DNA of 64,000 nt from Paenalicyclobacillus macrosporangiidus (GCF_900116805.1 NZ_FPBV01000009.1:1-64000), one strand, 5' to 3'; numbered from the stretch's first letter, positions 49,211-58,686 are shown. Numbers and translations: made by a program. Notes: generated by a model from the letters alone, not told the origin.

Positions 49211-50992
49211 TCAATTGACTGATGCGACCACCAACTGGGTCACTCCGCCCGTCGTCTGGACCCACGCGACCCGCTGATCGGACGCCGTGAAGAAGGGGAC
49301 CGAAGCCTCCAGTTGACCGGCGGGTTCCTGCGCCTGCGCCCCGGAGGCGTCCGTCAACGCGCCCATCCAGACGTGGACCTGGCCGCGGTGATCCTCATCC
49401 GGGGTGGTCTCGCACCACCACAGATCGCCCGCATCCCCTCGGACCGGCCAGTGCGGCTGTCCGTCCGCCGGCGGTCCGACGTACCGCGCCAGTTGACCCG
49501 ACCACGAGAGGGTATACCAGGCGGTGGTCACCGGCGCCGGACCATCCGACTGGCCGCGGATACCTTGAAACACAAGGGTCCCGCCGACGATGGCCGGTTT
49601 GTCCATCACGCCAAAGGGCGCGTTCAACTGTCCCGCGTGGACCAACGCCCGCAGCGGCGCCTCTCCCGATAAGGTGTACACCTGAATGGGCGCCCCGCCG
49701 GAGGCCCCCTGCGGCCGTTCGGCAGCCTGGACGACGATGCGGCCGCCGCCCACCGCGACCGCCGGAGGCGCCGCGGCAGGCCCCGAGGAGAGCAAGAGGC
49801 CCGAGGATCCGCTCGGAAGGTACAATCCGTACAGCTGGGTGACGACATCCGGTCCGGCAGCGGATTTCCACGTGACGATGGCGACCGCCCAGTCTCCGGT
49901 GATGTGGACGGACCAGTCGTCGATGGTCCAATTCACGGGTTGCCCGGACCCTCTGTCGTCCAGCGGCGGGACCATCTCAATCTGGCCGGCGTCCGCGAGC
50001 GCCTTGTCCAACTCGGATCCGGAGCCCGAGTAAGGAGCCTTCTGCAGCCGGATGGCCGGCCAACTGTCCGTCGCCTGCAGCAACTGAGGCAAATACAGTC
50101 CATCGGAAGCCAACGCCGCACGTTGCAGCATGTCCAAACGGAAGTCATTCGGCAGCCGGAACTGGGCGTTCTCGCTCACCGGCAGGCCTTCGAGGGGGGC
50201 CGGGAGACCGGGGGCGCTCGGGCGAGTGACCGGTGGCGGCGCCGTCACCGCCGCGGCCTCCGGGCGATGGGCGCCGTAAACCGCCGCCCCCAACCCGAAC
50301 ACCAGCAGAAAGCCGGCACCGACCGTCCACACCACCGGCCCCCGGTGGTGCCGTTCCGCCTCAATCTGGGCGGCGGTCGCTCGTATCCACTGCTCTGTCC
50401 GATGGTACAGCCACTCCGGGACCTGCAGGTCCGCCACATGCGCCTCCACCCACCGGACCTGCTCCAGCGCATCCTCCGGCATCGGCCACCCGCGGGCGGC
50501 CGCTTCCGCAGCCAACTGCCGCTGTGCGGCTGCCCACCTCCGCGTGATCACCCGCGCGGGAAGCAGGAGCAGGCGTTCCAGGCGCTGCACAGACGGATCA
50601 CTGAACACGGACGCGAGCCACACGGTCCGAAGCGCCGGTTCCAATCCGGCAACGACCTCCGCCAACGCCGAAGCCGGATGCGCCTCCGCCGGCGGCGGGG
50701 TGCCCGGCTGGCCACCGGGATCGCCGACGGACGCCACGTCTTCGGCAAGCACGGAACCTCTTCCGGCCGTCGCGCAGACGGCCAGGGCGGCCGCAATCAC
50801 GGCGTCCTGCTCGTGCACATAATCCGCCACGCGCGGCGGCCGCCGGCACAGCGCCACAAACGTTTCCTGGAACGCGTACTGTGCCTGCCCTTCGTCGCCG
50901 GTGTACAGGTACACCAACCGGAGCACCCGTTCCCCGTAGGCTTCCAACCAGTGGGCTGTCAGCCGCCGCCTTTCCTCATCCAACGGATGCAA
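49211..50992 (-). CDS. Sigma-factor-like protein fused to a membrane helix and an outer domain
   Basis: 593 residues. The N-terminus resembles ECF sigma region 2 (ERVLRLVYLYTGDEGQAQYAFQETFVALCRR), and about 100-165 resembles region 4 (LEPALRTVWLASVFSDPSVQRLERLLLLP). A transmembrane helix follows near 235-257 (VVWTVGAGFLLVFGLGAAVYG). The long C-terminal part (about 270-590) is extracytoplasmic, beta-rich with WTIDDWSVHITGDWAVAIV and VGGGRIVVQAAERP, perhaps a propeller. A single-chain sensor joining a sigma-like and an outer domain is unusual. The sigma part may be degenerate, with no clear -10 binding motif. Confidence 0.6.
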   Translation of the reverse strand: MHPLDEERRRLTAHWLEAYGERVLRLVYLYTGDEGQAQYAFQETFVALCRRPPRVADYVHEQDAVIAAALAVCATAGRGSVLAEDVASVGDPGGQPGTPPPAEAHPASALAEVVAGLEPALRTVWLASVFSDPSVQRLERLLLLPARVITRRWAAAQRQLAAEAAARGWPMPEDALEQVRWVEAHVADLQVPEWLYHRTEQWIRATAAQIEAERHHRGPVVWTVGAGFLLVFGLGAAVYGAHRPEAAAVTAPPPVTRPSAPGLPAPLEGLPVSENAQFRLPNDFRLDMLQRAALASDGLYLPQLLQATDSWPAIRLQKAPYSGSGSELDKALADAGQIEMVPPLDDRGSGQPVNWTIDDWSVHITGDWAVAIVTWKSAAGPDVVTQLYGLYLPSGSSGLLLSSGPAAAPPAVAVGGGRIVVQAAERPQGASGGAPIQVYTLSGEAPLRALVHAGQLNAPFGVMDKPAIVGGTLVFQGIRGQSDGPAPVTTAWYTLSWSGQLARYVGPPADGQPHWPVRGDAGDLWWCETTPDEDHRGQVHVWMGALTDASGAQAQEPAGQLEASVPFFTASDQRVAWVQTTGGVTQLVVASVN

Positions 50993-51125
50993 CCAACGAC
51001 CCTCCCCCGGGTCTCGTCTGCTTCCATTGTATCACCCGCTAGGCCCCCCATCGCCACGCATTCTGGCAACCGACGGGACGGGGACACCGCCCATCCTCCG
51101 CGCACCACAACCAGGACAACAGACG

Positions 51126-51158
51126 CAAAAAAGCCGCCCGGGATTTCCCGCAGCGGCG
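51126..51158 (-). terminator. Terminator of the tRNA cluster
   Basis: Bottom strand GCCGCTGCGGG/CCCGGGCGGC stem, then TTTTTT, after the tRNA-Lys 3' end. Confidence 0.88.
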
Positions 51159-51180
51159 TCGTACTCCGTCGGTATCGGGC

Positions 51181-51256
51181 TGGTGGGTCATGAAGGAATC
51201 GAACCTTCAACCTGCCGATTAAGAGTCGGATGCTCTACCAATTGAGCTAATGACCC
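51181..51256 (-). tRNA. tRNA-Lys (anticodon CTT)
   Basis: Acceptor GGGTCAT, D-arm TAGCTCAATTGGTAGAGCA, anticodon loop CTCTTAA (CTT), T-arm GAAGGTTCGATTCCTTC, encoded CCA. Full cloverleaf. Confidence 0.95.
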
Positions 51257-51259
51257 AGG

Positions 51260-51334
51260 TGGTGACCCTAAGGGGATTCGAACCCCTATTACCGCCGTGA
51301 GAGGGCGGCGTCCTAACCGTTAGACGATAGGGCC
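51260..51334 (-). tRNA. tRNA-Glu (anticodon CTC)
   Basis: Acceptor GGCCCTA, anticodon stem CCGCC/GGCGG with loop CTCTCAC (CTC), T-arm AGGGGTTCGAATCCCCT, encoded CCA. Confidence 0.95.
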
Positions 51335-51336
51335 AC

Positions 51337-51410
51337 TGGCTGCCGAACTAGGACTCGAACCTAGACTAACTGATCCAGAGTCAGTCGTGCTACCATTACA
51401 CCATTCGGCA
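51337..51410 (-). tRNA. tRNA-Gln (anticodon CTG)
   Basis: Acceptor TGCCGAA/TTCGGCA, anticodon loop CTCTGGA (CTG), T-arm CTAGGTTCGAGTCCTAG, discriminator G, CCA. First of the three-tRNA cluster Gln-Glu-Lys. Confidence 0.95.
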
Positions 51411-51516
51411 CCGTCCCGCCGACACTTTTGCATTATAGCCAGGGCCCACCCCGCTGTCAACCCGTCTGCCGGCAGGAAATTACGACCAATCGCACTCGTC
51501 GCCATCCGGCGGTCCG

Positions 51517-53004
51517 TCAGACGGACCGCCGGATCCACGTGGCGGCGGCCCGCATCCGGGTCTGGCACTCCGCCCGGCCGAGCAGCGCCATCACATCGAA
51601 CAGCCCCGGCCCCACCGTCACGCCGGTGAGCGCCAGACGCGTGGGGTGAATCAGCTCGCCGCCCTTGATGCCCCACGCCGCGATGAGAGACCGGTAGACC
51701 GCCTCCACATTCGCCGCTGTGAAAGGAGTCGCGCCGTCCAGCGCGTCCGCAGCCTCGAGCAGGCGGTCCGCGGCCGCTGCGGAGAAATGCTTACGCACCC
51801 CTTTTTCGTCGTACGCAGCCGGAGCCTCGAAGTAGTACGCCATGCTGGCGGCCAGTTCATCCACGCTGCGGCTTCTCTCCTGCACGGCCCGGACCACGTT
51901 CAGCAACCAGGCCAACGTCTCCCGTCCCGGGTCCGCCTCGACCCAACCTCGATCCCGCAGGGTCTCCCAGACGAGCGACAGAGCCCGTTCCGCGGGCATG
52001 GTCCGCAGGTAGTGGGCGTTCAGCCACTCGAGCTTCTTCACGTCATACACCGCGGCGTGCTTGGTCACCTTCTCGAGATCGAAGACCGCCACCGCCTCGT
52101 CCCGGCCGATGATCTCGCGGTCTTCCCCCGGAGAGAATCCGAGCAGCAACAGATAATTGATCAACGCTTCCGGCAGGATCCCCTGCTCCCGGTATTCCTG
52201 CACGCTGGTCGCGCCGTGGCGCTTGCTCAGCTTGCTGCGGTCCGGCGCTAGGATCATCGGCACGTGGGCAAACGCCGGAACGGGGGCGCCGAGCGCGTGG
52301 AACAGGTGAATGTGCCGCGGCGTATTGGACAGATGCTCCTCCGCGCGGATGATGTGCGTGATGCCCATCAGGTAGTCGTCCACGCAGCTGGCGAAGTGAT
52401 ACGTCGGCATGCCGTCGCTTTTCCAAATGACAAAATCGTCGATCTCGGCGTTGTCGAACGCCACGTCTCCGCGGATGAGATCGTGCACCACCGTCGTCCC
52501 TTCCTGCGGGGCCCGCAGACGGTACGCCGGCCGCTCCCCGGCCGCCAGGCGCCGCTCGACCTCCTCCCGGGGTAGATCCCGGCAACGGCCGGTGTAACGC
52601 GGCGCCTGTCCCGCCGCCTGCGCCCGTTCCCGATCCGCGGCCAACTGCTCCGGCGTGCAAAAACACGGATACGCTTTGCCCGCCTCCACCAGTCGCTGAA
52701 GCTGCGCCCGGTAGATGTCGAGGCGCTGCGATTGCCGGTAGGGCCCGTGCGGCCCGCCCACATCCGGCCCCTCATCCCAATCGATGCCGAGCCATCGGAA
52801 CCCGTCGAGAATCTGCCGGTAGGATTCCTCCGTGGAACGGGACAGGTCCGTGTCGTCGATCCGCAGGACGAACACACCCTGGTGCTGGCGCGCGAACAAC
52901 CAGTTGAAATACGCGGTCCTGGCCCCTCCAATATGTAACGATCCGGTCGGGCTGGGTGCGAACCGAACCCGAACCGGTCCGGGTTGCGTCTGTGCCATGT
53001 CCAT
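51517..53004 (-). CDS. gltX: Glutamyl-tRNA synthetase
   Basis: 495 residues from ATG 53004 behind AAGGAG. Class I motifs: PSPTGSLHIGG (HIGH) and DRSKLSKRHG (KMSKS). The C-terminal anticodon domain is present. It charges tRNA-Glu and, in Firmicutes without GlnRS, also tRNA-Gln, later amidated by GatCAB (family knowledge). Both substrate tRNAs lie just downstream. A 14-bp inverted repeat spans its stop (51505-51537). Confidence 0.95.
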   Translation of the reverse strand: MDMAQTQPGPVRVRFAPSPTGSLHIGGARTAYFNWLFARQHQGVFVLRIDDTDLSRSTEESYRQILDGFRWLGIDWDEGPDVGGPHGPYRQSQRLDIYRAQLQRLVEAGKAYPCFCTPEQLAADRERAQAAGQAPRYTGRCRDLPREEVERRLAAGERPAYRLRAPQEGTTVVHDLIRGDVAFDNAEIDDFVIWKSDGMPTYHFASCVDDYLMGITHIIRAEEHLSNTPRHIHLFHALGAPVPAFAHVPMILAPDRSKLSKRHGATSVQEYREQGILPEALINYLLLLGFSPGEDREIIGRDEAVAVFDLEKVTKHAAVYDVKKLEWLNAHYLRTMPAERALSLVWETLRDRGWVEADPGRETLAWLLNVVRAVQERSRSVDELAASMAYYFEAPAAYDEKGVRKHFSAAAADRLLEAADALDGATPFTAANVEAVYRSLIAAWGIKGGELIHPTRLALTGVTVGPGLFDVMALLGRAECQTRMRAAATWIRRSV

Positions 53005-53155
53005 GCATCCTTTCTCCTTCAGATTCGGCTCCTCCACCACTCGCTGCAAGCCCGGCAGCGGCAGAGACGCGCACTGCCGCCGAGGATAGTTTGGCCTTCC
53101 ACACCACACGCTATGGACTGGACGGCCGTACGGCCGGACCCAGACAGGAGGTGCC

Positions 53156-53500
53156 GTGTCCGTGGACGAACACCGTCAAGTTTCAAATGAGACACACGTC
53201 ACGCGAAGTGTCAACTCTGGCCGGTATGATCCCGGACCGATGGTGGAATCGGGAGCGCCGAACGCGGAGCTGGCGACCGTTCAAGCCCAGCGCGACGACC
53301 TGATGCCGGAGGAGTTCCCGGACGGCCCGTACGGCGCGGCCACGCATCCGGATGGCCTCGGCAAGTCCGGGCCGTGGCGACCCGGGCAGGCGTCCGTCTC
53401 GCCCCACTGGGATGCCAACCCGGTGTTCTCCGACCGCAAACGTCCCCGCCGGGAACCGCCCCACAACGCGCCGTCCGGCTCCATCGAAGGCCAGAACTGA
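53156..53500 (+). CDS. Small hydrophilic, probably disordered protein
   Basis: GTG behind ACAGGAGGTGCC. 114 residues rich in Pro, Gly, Asp and Arg, without hydrophobic core (GPMVESGAPNAELATVQAQR... REPPHNAPSGSIEGQN). No known family. Divergent from gltX. Real by ribosome site; composition fits a spore-type or regulatory small protein, but that is a guess. Confidence 0.5.
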   Translation: MSVDEHRQVSNETHVTRSVNSGRYDPGPMVESGAPNAELATVQAQRDDLMPEEFPDGPYGAATHPDGLGKSGPWRPGQASVSPHWDANPVFSDRKRPRREPPHNAPSGSIEGQN

Positions 53501-53655
53501 ACCGCCTCCGAACGCCGCCGGCACACCGTTCCTGCGCCGCCCCTCCAACGCCGTTCCGCCGCCTCCGATCCGTCTCCGCATGCCGCCTCCGAAACTGCCG
53601 CAGCCCGGGCGCCCCGGGCTGCGGACCGGCTCCATTGTACCATGCCCAGTCGTGT

Positions 53656-53661
53656 TATAAT
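53656..53661 (+). promoter_or_regulatory. -10 box before lgt
   Basis: TATAAT, 42 bases before the TTG start. A -35 partner is only moderate (ATTGTA at 16 bases). Confidence 0.5.
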
Positions 53662-53703
53662 AGATAAGCTGGGTATGTGCGCCTGTATGAGGAGGCGAAA
53701 TCG

Positions 53704-54525
53704 TTGCATCAGTACTGGTTTTGGATCGGCCACTTTCCGGTCCGCGCCTACAGCACCATCTTCGCGGCCGCGTTTCTCCTCGGCCTCGGCGCGGTCCTCT
53801 ACTTTGCCCGCGCGGACGGAAAATCAGAATATGTCCCCCACTTCTGGAACATGGCGCCTGGCCTGCTCATCGGGGGCCTGGTCGGCGCGCGCTTCTGGCA
53901 GGTGTTCTTCTTCGACTGGCCCTATTACCGGCAGAATCCGGCCGAGATCCCGGCGATTTGGCACGGCGGCCTGTCCATCCAGGGCGGCGTCACAGGCGCA
54001 TTTTTGGTAGCCCTTTGGTATGTCTGGCGCCACCGCCTCGACCTGTGGGTGATGGCGGACATCGTCGCGCCGGGACTCTTGCTCGGCCAGAGCATCGGCC
54101 GCGATGCCAATCTGATGAACGGCGACGCTTTCGGAGATCCCACGCATCACGACTTCGGCCTGCTCTATCCCGAGGGCACTCTCGCCCGCATGACCTATGG
54201 CGATCAACCCCTGTGGCCCGCCGAGGTGTGGGAGGGACAGGCGGACGTCATTCTCTTCGCCCTGCTGTTGATCTTGAAACAACGCCGTTGGCCCAAAGGC
54301 TTTCTGTTCGCCTATTACCTGGTGGCGTACAATGCCGTCCGCTTCTTGCTCGAAATGCTCCGGGGGGATTCGCCTCGATACCTGTTCCACTGGGACGCCG
54401 CCCAATGGACCGCAGCGCCGCTCGTCCTCGCCGGACTCGTCCTGGCGGTCTATGTCTTCTGGCGCGACCGGCGACGCACCCCCTCCCCTGCGGAAACGGC
54501 GGAACGCCCCGGCGAACCGGATTAA
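53704..54525 (+). CDS. lgt: Prolipoprotein diacylglyceryl transferase
   Basis: 273 residues from TTG 53704 behind GAGGAGG. Seven helices. Lgt motifs: FPVRAYSTIFAAAFLLG, the conserved GGLSIQGGVTGAF, IGRDANLMNGDAFG (the usual G-R-x-G-N-F is changed to G-R-D-A-N-L), and FLLEMLRGDSPRY. It adds diacylglycerol to the lipobox Cys of prelipoproteins. The altered signature is notable, but overall match and length fit. Confidence 0.88.
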   Translation: MHQYWFWIGHFPVRAYSTIFAAAFLLGLGAVLYFARADGKSEYVPHFWNMAPGLLIGGLVGARFWQVFFFDWPYYRQNPAEIPAIWHGGLSIQGGVTGAFLVALWYVWRHRLDLWVMADIVAPGLLLGQSIGRDANLMNGDAFGDPTHHDFGLLYPEGTLARMTYGDQPLWPAEVWEGQADVILFALLLILKQRRWPKGFLFAYYLVAYNAVRFLLEMLRGDSPRYLFHWDAAQWTAAPLVLAGLVLAVYVFWRDRRRTPSPAETAERPGEPD

Positions 54526-54598
54526 CCGCTGCCGGATGGCGTCCGTCCCTGCGGACGAACCCTGTCCGCCCGGCATCCGCGCCACCCCCGCACGGGAC

Positions 54599-54640
54599 AA
54601 CAAAGCCGCCTCCGGCCAAGTCACCGTGCCGGGGGCGGCC
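54599..54640 (-). terminator. Terminator of hisC
   Basis: Bottom-strand GCCGCC...GGCGGC stem followed by TTTGTTGT. Confidence 0.65.
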
Positions 54641-54696
54641 ATGCAGCCCTTCTGATGCAGCCCGTCCGATGCAAAAGCCTCGCTCGCGCCTAGGCG

Positions 54697-55797
54697 TCAG
54701 CCCCGCTGGCGCAGCACCGCCGCCAACGCCTCGATGCAAGCCGCGTTTTCTTCCTCCGTGCCGAACGTGATGCGCACGTGATCCGGCAACCCGAAGCCCG
54801 CACGCACCATCACCCCGTGCGCCATCAAAGCCTGCACGGTGCCCTTGGCGTCTTTCGTCTCCGCCAGCACGAAGTTCGCCTCCGTCGGAACGGACGGCAC
54901 CCCCAGCTCCGCCAAGGCCTTGGCGTAGTACGCCCGGCTGGCCTGCGCGTGTGCCTGCGACCGGCGCCGGTGCTCCTCGTCCGCGAGCGCCGCCACCGCC
55001 GCGCGTTGGGCCACCCGATTGACGTTGAACGGCTCCCTCACGCGGTTGACGAACGACCACACCTCCGGATTGGCCAACCCGTAGCCGACGCGCAACCCGG
55101 CCAATCCGTACAGTTTGGAGAAGGTGTGCAGCGCGATGATGCGCGCATCCGCCAGCAGCCGCGCGTCCTCGACCACCCGCTCCGGGTGCTGGGAATAGTC
55201 GTTGTACGCCAGATCCAACACCACCAGCACATCCTCCGGCAGCCGTTCCAGCAGCCAATCCAGCTCCCGCCGCGTGAGGATGGTCCCCGTCGGATTGTTG
55301 GGCGTACACAGATAGACCAGCTTGGTGCGCGGGCTCACCTTCGCCAGGACCGCCTCCACGTCGTACGTGAAATCCGGCCGAAGCGCCGCCGGAACAGCCG
55401 TCGCCCGCATGATGGCCGCGCCGAATCCGTATTGGGAAAACGAGGGCTGGGGGACCACCACCTCGTCGCCCGGATCGAGAAACGTCTCCGAGATCAACTT
55501 GATCAGGTCGTCCGATCCGTTGCCCACCAGCACCGCTTCCGGAGACACCCCATGGAACGCCGCGATGGCCTCCCGCAGCAGTTCGCTCGAGCCGTCCGGA
55601 TAATGGTGCAACGTCTCCAGTTCCCGCCGGATGGCCTCCAGGGCCAACGGAGAAGGACCGAGGGCATTTTCGTTCGCATTCAGTTTGATGACTCGCGTCA
55701 GTCCGTAACGGTGTTTCAATTCGTCGTCGGTCAGGCCGGGCTGATACGGATCGATCCCGCTGATGCCCGGCCTCACCCGGCTCGCCACGTCGACCAT
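54697..55797 (-). CDS. hisC: Histidinol-phosphate aminotransferase
   Basis: 366 residues, ATG behind GGGGAGG. Class I/II PLP fold: LNANENALGPSP start, NGSDDLIKLI, CTPNNPTGTI, DLAYNDYS, HTFSKLYGLAGLRVGY with the PLP Lys, and REPFNVNRVAQ. It moves the amino group from glutamate to imidazole acetol phosphate; in Bacillus it also serves Tyr and Phe synthesis. No other his genes nearby. Confidence 0.88.
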   Translation of the reverse strand: MVDVASRVRPGISGIDPYQPGLTDDELKHRYGLTRVIKLNANENALGPSPLALEAIRRELETLHHYPDGSSELLREAIAAFHGVSPEAVLVGNGSDDLIKLISETFLDPGDEVVVPQPSFSQYGFGAAIMRATAVPAALRPDFTYDVEAVLAKVSPRTKLVYLCTPNNPTGTILTRRELDWLLERLPEDVLVVLDLAYNDYSQHPERVVEDARLLADARIIALHTFSKLYGLAGLRVGYGLANPEVWSFVNRVREPFNVNRVAQRAAVAALADEEHRRRSQAHAQASRAYYAKALAELGVPSVPTEANFVLAETKDAKGTVQALMAHGVMVRAGFGLPDHVRITFGTEEENAACIEALAAVLRQRG

Positions 55798-55988
55798 GCC
55801 AGCGCCTCCCCTCGGCGGGCACGCGCCCCGCCCGAGTTTCTCTCTTCTCCCAGCTCTGCTACAATTACATCGGCCGTGACCGTCGGCATCCGCCTTCGCG
55901 CGTGGCCCGGCCGGCCGGCTGACCTTAGCTTAAACGAGCCCTGCTAGAAACACAACTACCGGTTCGACCGCGGGAAGGAGTCCGGCTC

Positions 55989-57215
55989 ATGTCGGTTCAA
56001 CCACTGGAACGGCCCACCCTGGAGGACGTGCGGCGGGCCCAGGAACGCCTGGCGGGCGTCGTGCAGCCGACGCCGCTCGATCCCTCTCACACCTTTTCCA
56101 CCCTGTCCGGGAACCGCGTCTTCTTGAAACTGGAGAACCTGCAGAAGACCGGATCATTCAAACTGCGCGGGGCCTACAACAAAATCGCCCAGTTGTCGCC
56201 AGAAGAGCGAGAGCGCGGGGTCATTGCCGCCTCCGCCGGCAACCACGCCCAGGGTGTCGCATTCGCGGCGACCAGCCACCAAAGTCCCTGCGTGATCGTC
56301 ATGCCGGAGGGGGCGAGCCTCGCCAAGATCTCGGCCACCCAAGGGTACGGCGCCACCGTCGTGTTGTCGGGGACGAGCTACGACGACGCCTACCAGCACG
56401 CCCTGGAGCTGCAGAAGGTGCATGACTATACGTTCGTGCACGCCTTCGACGACCCGCTCGTGATCGCGGGGCAAGGGACCATCGGCCTGGAGATCCTCCA
56501 GCAGCTCCCGGAGGTCGACGCGGTGGTCGTGCCGGTGGGCGGCGGTGGTCTGGCGGCCGGGGTCGCCCTGGCGGTCAAGTCCCTCCGCCCCAGCGTGCGG
56601 GTGTACGGTGTGGAGGCCGCGAACGCCGCCTGCTTCCGGCACGCGCTCGACGCGGGGCGAGTGGAGACCATCCCCGCGCAACCCACCATCGCCGACGGCA
56701 TTGCGGTGCGCCGGCCGGGCGAGCTGACGTTCGACCTGGTTCAGAGGTATGTGGACGACGTGGTGACAGTGGAAGAGGAGGAAATCGCGAGGACGCTCGT
56801 GCTTCTGCTGGAACGCAGCAAGTTGGTGGTCGAAGGAGCGGCCGCCGCCGCGCTGGCCGCCTGCGTCACCAAGAAGCTCCCCTCCGGCCTCGGCAACGTG
56901 GTCGTGGTGCTCTCGGGCGGCAATATCGATGTCACCGTGCTGTCGCGCGTGATCGAACACGGCTTGGCCGACGCCGGCCGGTATCTGCGGCTCGCTGTGC
57001 ACCTGTACGACCGCCCGGGCGCGCTGCGCGACCTGCTCGACGTGTTTGCGGCGCTCGGCGCCAACGTGGTGTCCATCCAACACCACCGCGTCGGCACCGG
57101 GATCTCCCTCGGGCAGACCGAAGTGGAAATTGACCTGGAGACGCGCGACGCGAATCACGTCCAGATCATCCTCGAGCGGCTGTCGGCCAAAGGGTATACG
57201 CCGAAACTCCGGTGA
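55989..57215 (+). CDS. ilvA: Threonine ammonia-lyase (threonine dehydratase)
   Basis: 408 residues, ATG behind GAAGGAG. The PLP Lys lies in TGSFKLRGAYNKI; SAGNHAQGVA and the Gly-rich PLP-phosphate loop VPVGGGGLAAG follow. A C-terminal ACT-like domain (VHLYDRPGALRDLLDVFAALGANVVSIQHHR) probably senses a ligand. Converts threonine to 2-oxobutanoate plus ammonia for isoleucine synthesis or breakdown. Monocistronic. Confidence 0.9.
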   Translation: MSVQPLERPTLEDVRRAQERLAGVVQPTPLDPSHTFSTLSGNRVFLKLENLQKTGSFKLRGAYNKIAQLSPEERERGVIAASAGNHAQGVAFAATSHQSPCVIVMPEGASLAKISATQGYGATVVLSGTSYDDAYQHALELQKVHDYTFVHAFDDPLVIAGQGTIGLEILQQLPEVDAVVVPVGGGGLAAGVALAVKSLRPSVRVYGVEAANAACFRHALDAGRVETIPAQPTIADGIAVRRPGELTFDLVQRYVDDVVTVEEEEIARTLVLLLERSKLVVEGAAAAALAACVTKKLPSGLGNVVVVLSGGNIDVTVLSRVIEHGLADAGRYLRLAVHLYDRPGALRDLLDVFAALGANVVSIQHHRVGTGISLGQTEVEIDLETRDANHVQIILERLSAKGYTPKLR

Positions 57216-57217
57216 CG

Positions 57218-57247
57218 AAACAGGCGGGGCCCTCCCCCGCCTGTTTC
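57218..57247. terminator. Bidirectional terminator between ilvA and the antiporter gene
   Basis: AAACAGGCGGGG/CCCCGCCTGTTT stem with GCCCTC loop; both flanks have T or A runs. It serves both convergent genes. Confidence 0.88.
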
Positions 57248-58307
57248 ACAACATGGACGGCAGGGTGTAGAAGCCCACCGCCATGACCAGATAGGCTCCC
57301 AGGGCCAATGCGCCCTCCAACCAGTTGGACTCCCCGTCCATCATCAGGACCACGACCAGCAGCACGGCCGCCCCCATGCTGGCCAGTTCCGGCCACGAAA
57401 ACAGCAACGGCATCGGGTGCCCCAGGGCGAGACTGGCGAGAAACAACAACGGCGCCACGAACATGGCCACCTGCAGGGTGCTGCCCACCGCGATCTCCAA
57501 GGACAGGTCCATCCGGTTCTTCCACGCCATCCAAACGGCGGACGCGTGCTCCGCGGCGTTCCCGACGACGGCGACGATGACCACGCCCATGAACACCTCG
57601 CTCCATCCCATGCCCGTGGCGAGCTCCTCGATGCTGCCGACCAACCATTCGCTCGCGAAGGCCACACAGACGGTGGTGATGAGCAGGACTCCGACGGCCG
57701 GCCACAGGCGCCCGTGCTGTTCGTCCTCACCCGCGTAATGGTTGATGGACTCAAAGAGCTCCCGGTGCGTGAACAGCGTGAAATACAGCCCGGACAGGTA
57801 CAGGACCAGCGACACGAGGGCGACGACCGTCGAGAGCGTGAGGCTCGCCGGATCCTGGCTCGTGCTGAAGATGGCGGGCACGATGAAGGCGACCCCGACG
57901 CTCAACATCAGCATCGAAGCGTTGCTGCGGGCGGCGCGAATGTTGAACCGCTGGATGGGATGGCGGATTCCCCCGACGAAGAAGCTCACACCGAGCACGA
58001 ACAGCAGGTTGCCGAGGATGGAGCCGGTGATGGACGCCTTGACCAGCGTCGACATCCCCTCGTTCAGCGCAATGATCCCGATGATCAGCTCCACGGCGTT
58101 GCCGAACGTCGCCGACAGGAGTCCGCCCACCCGCGGCCCCGCATGCGCCGCGATGGTCTCGGTCGACCGGCCCATCAAACCCGCCAGCGGAATGATGGCC
58201 GCCGCCGAGAAGAGAAACACAAGCACCCCGGAAGCTTCCACAAACTTCGCGTATCCTGCGATGATCAGCAGTGCCGCCGTCAGCGGCCACACCCACCGGC
58301 GCAACAC
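57246..58307 (-). CDS. Calcium/proton exchanger (CaCA family)
   Basis: 353 residues from GTG 58307 behind GGGAGG. About eleven helices; the two Cax repeats GLLSATFGNAVELIIGIIALN and MGVVIVAVVGNAAEHASAVWMAW with the GNAxE motif, whose Glu binds the ion. It probably exports Ca2+ for protons. A longer frame to 58730 lacks support; family length is ~350. Confidence 0.9.
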   Translation of the reverse strand: MLRRWVWPLTAALLIIAGYAKFVEASGVLVFLFSAAAIIPLAGLMGRSTETIAAHAGPRVGGLLSATFGNAVELIIGIIALNEGMSTLVKASITGSILGNLLFVLGVSFFVGGIRHPIQRFNIRAARSNASMLMLSVGVAFIVPAIFSTSQDPASLTLSTVVALVSLVLYLSGLYFTLFTHRELFESINHYAGEDEQHGRLWPAVGVLLITTVCVAFASEWLVGSIEELATGMGWSEVFMGVVIVAVVGNAAEHASAVWMAWKNRMDLSLEIAVGSTLQVAMFVAPLLFLASLALGHPMPLLFSWPELASMGAAVLLVVVLMMDGESNWLEGALALGAYLVMAVGFYTLPSML

Positions 58308-58393
58308 GTCATTCCTCCCAGCCGATTGCCGGGTCCGGCCCAGCCGCAAGGAAAAGCGGTGGCTCCACGGGCCGCCGAACCCTATAATGAAAT

Positions 58394-58654
58394 TCAAGAG
58401 AAGAGCGGGTATCCGCGCTTGCCAAGCACCCGCGCGGTCCAACAGGAGAGGATGACCCCGGCCGCCGCCACGCCGTACAGGATCCACTCCGGCCACACCA
58501 TCCGGGCGCCTGCGGCCGCGATGAGATACACGGAACAGGCCGCAAACGGCAACGATGCGGCCCACCAGCGCCGAAAGATCATGTTGACGGCCATCCCGGC
58601 GCCGAACAAGGTGACAAAGGCGAGGATACTGAGCATGAGCCAATAACCGACCAT
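58394..58654 (-). CDS. Small three-helix membrane protein
   Basis: 86 residues, ATG behind AGGAGTACACAGG. Helices at about 5-25, 32-52 and 58-74. No recognised motif. Some resemblance in layout to small Bacillus YuiB-like proteins, but I cannot confirm it. Divergent from the BtuF-like gene. Confidence 0.6.
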   Translation of the reverse strand: MVGYWLMLSILAFVTLFGAGMAVNMIFRRWWAASLPFAACSVYLIAAAGARMVWPEWILYGVAAAGVILSCWTARVLGKRGYPLFS

Positions 58655-58686
58655 CCTGTGTACTCCTTCCTGCCGGAGGTGATCCG

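Noticed and set aside
47432-49222. Rightward frame of ~600 codons opposite uvrC
   Set aside because: Antisense shadow; UvrC on the other strand has all motifs.
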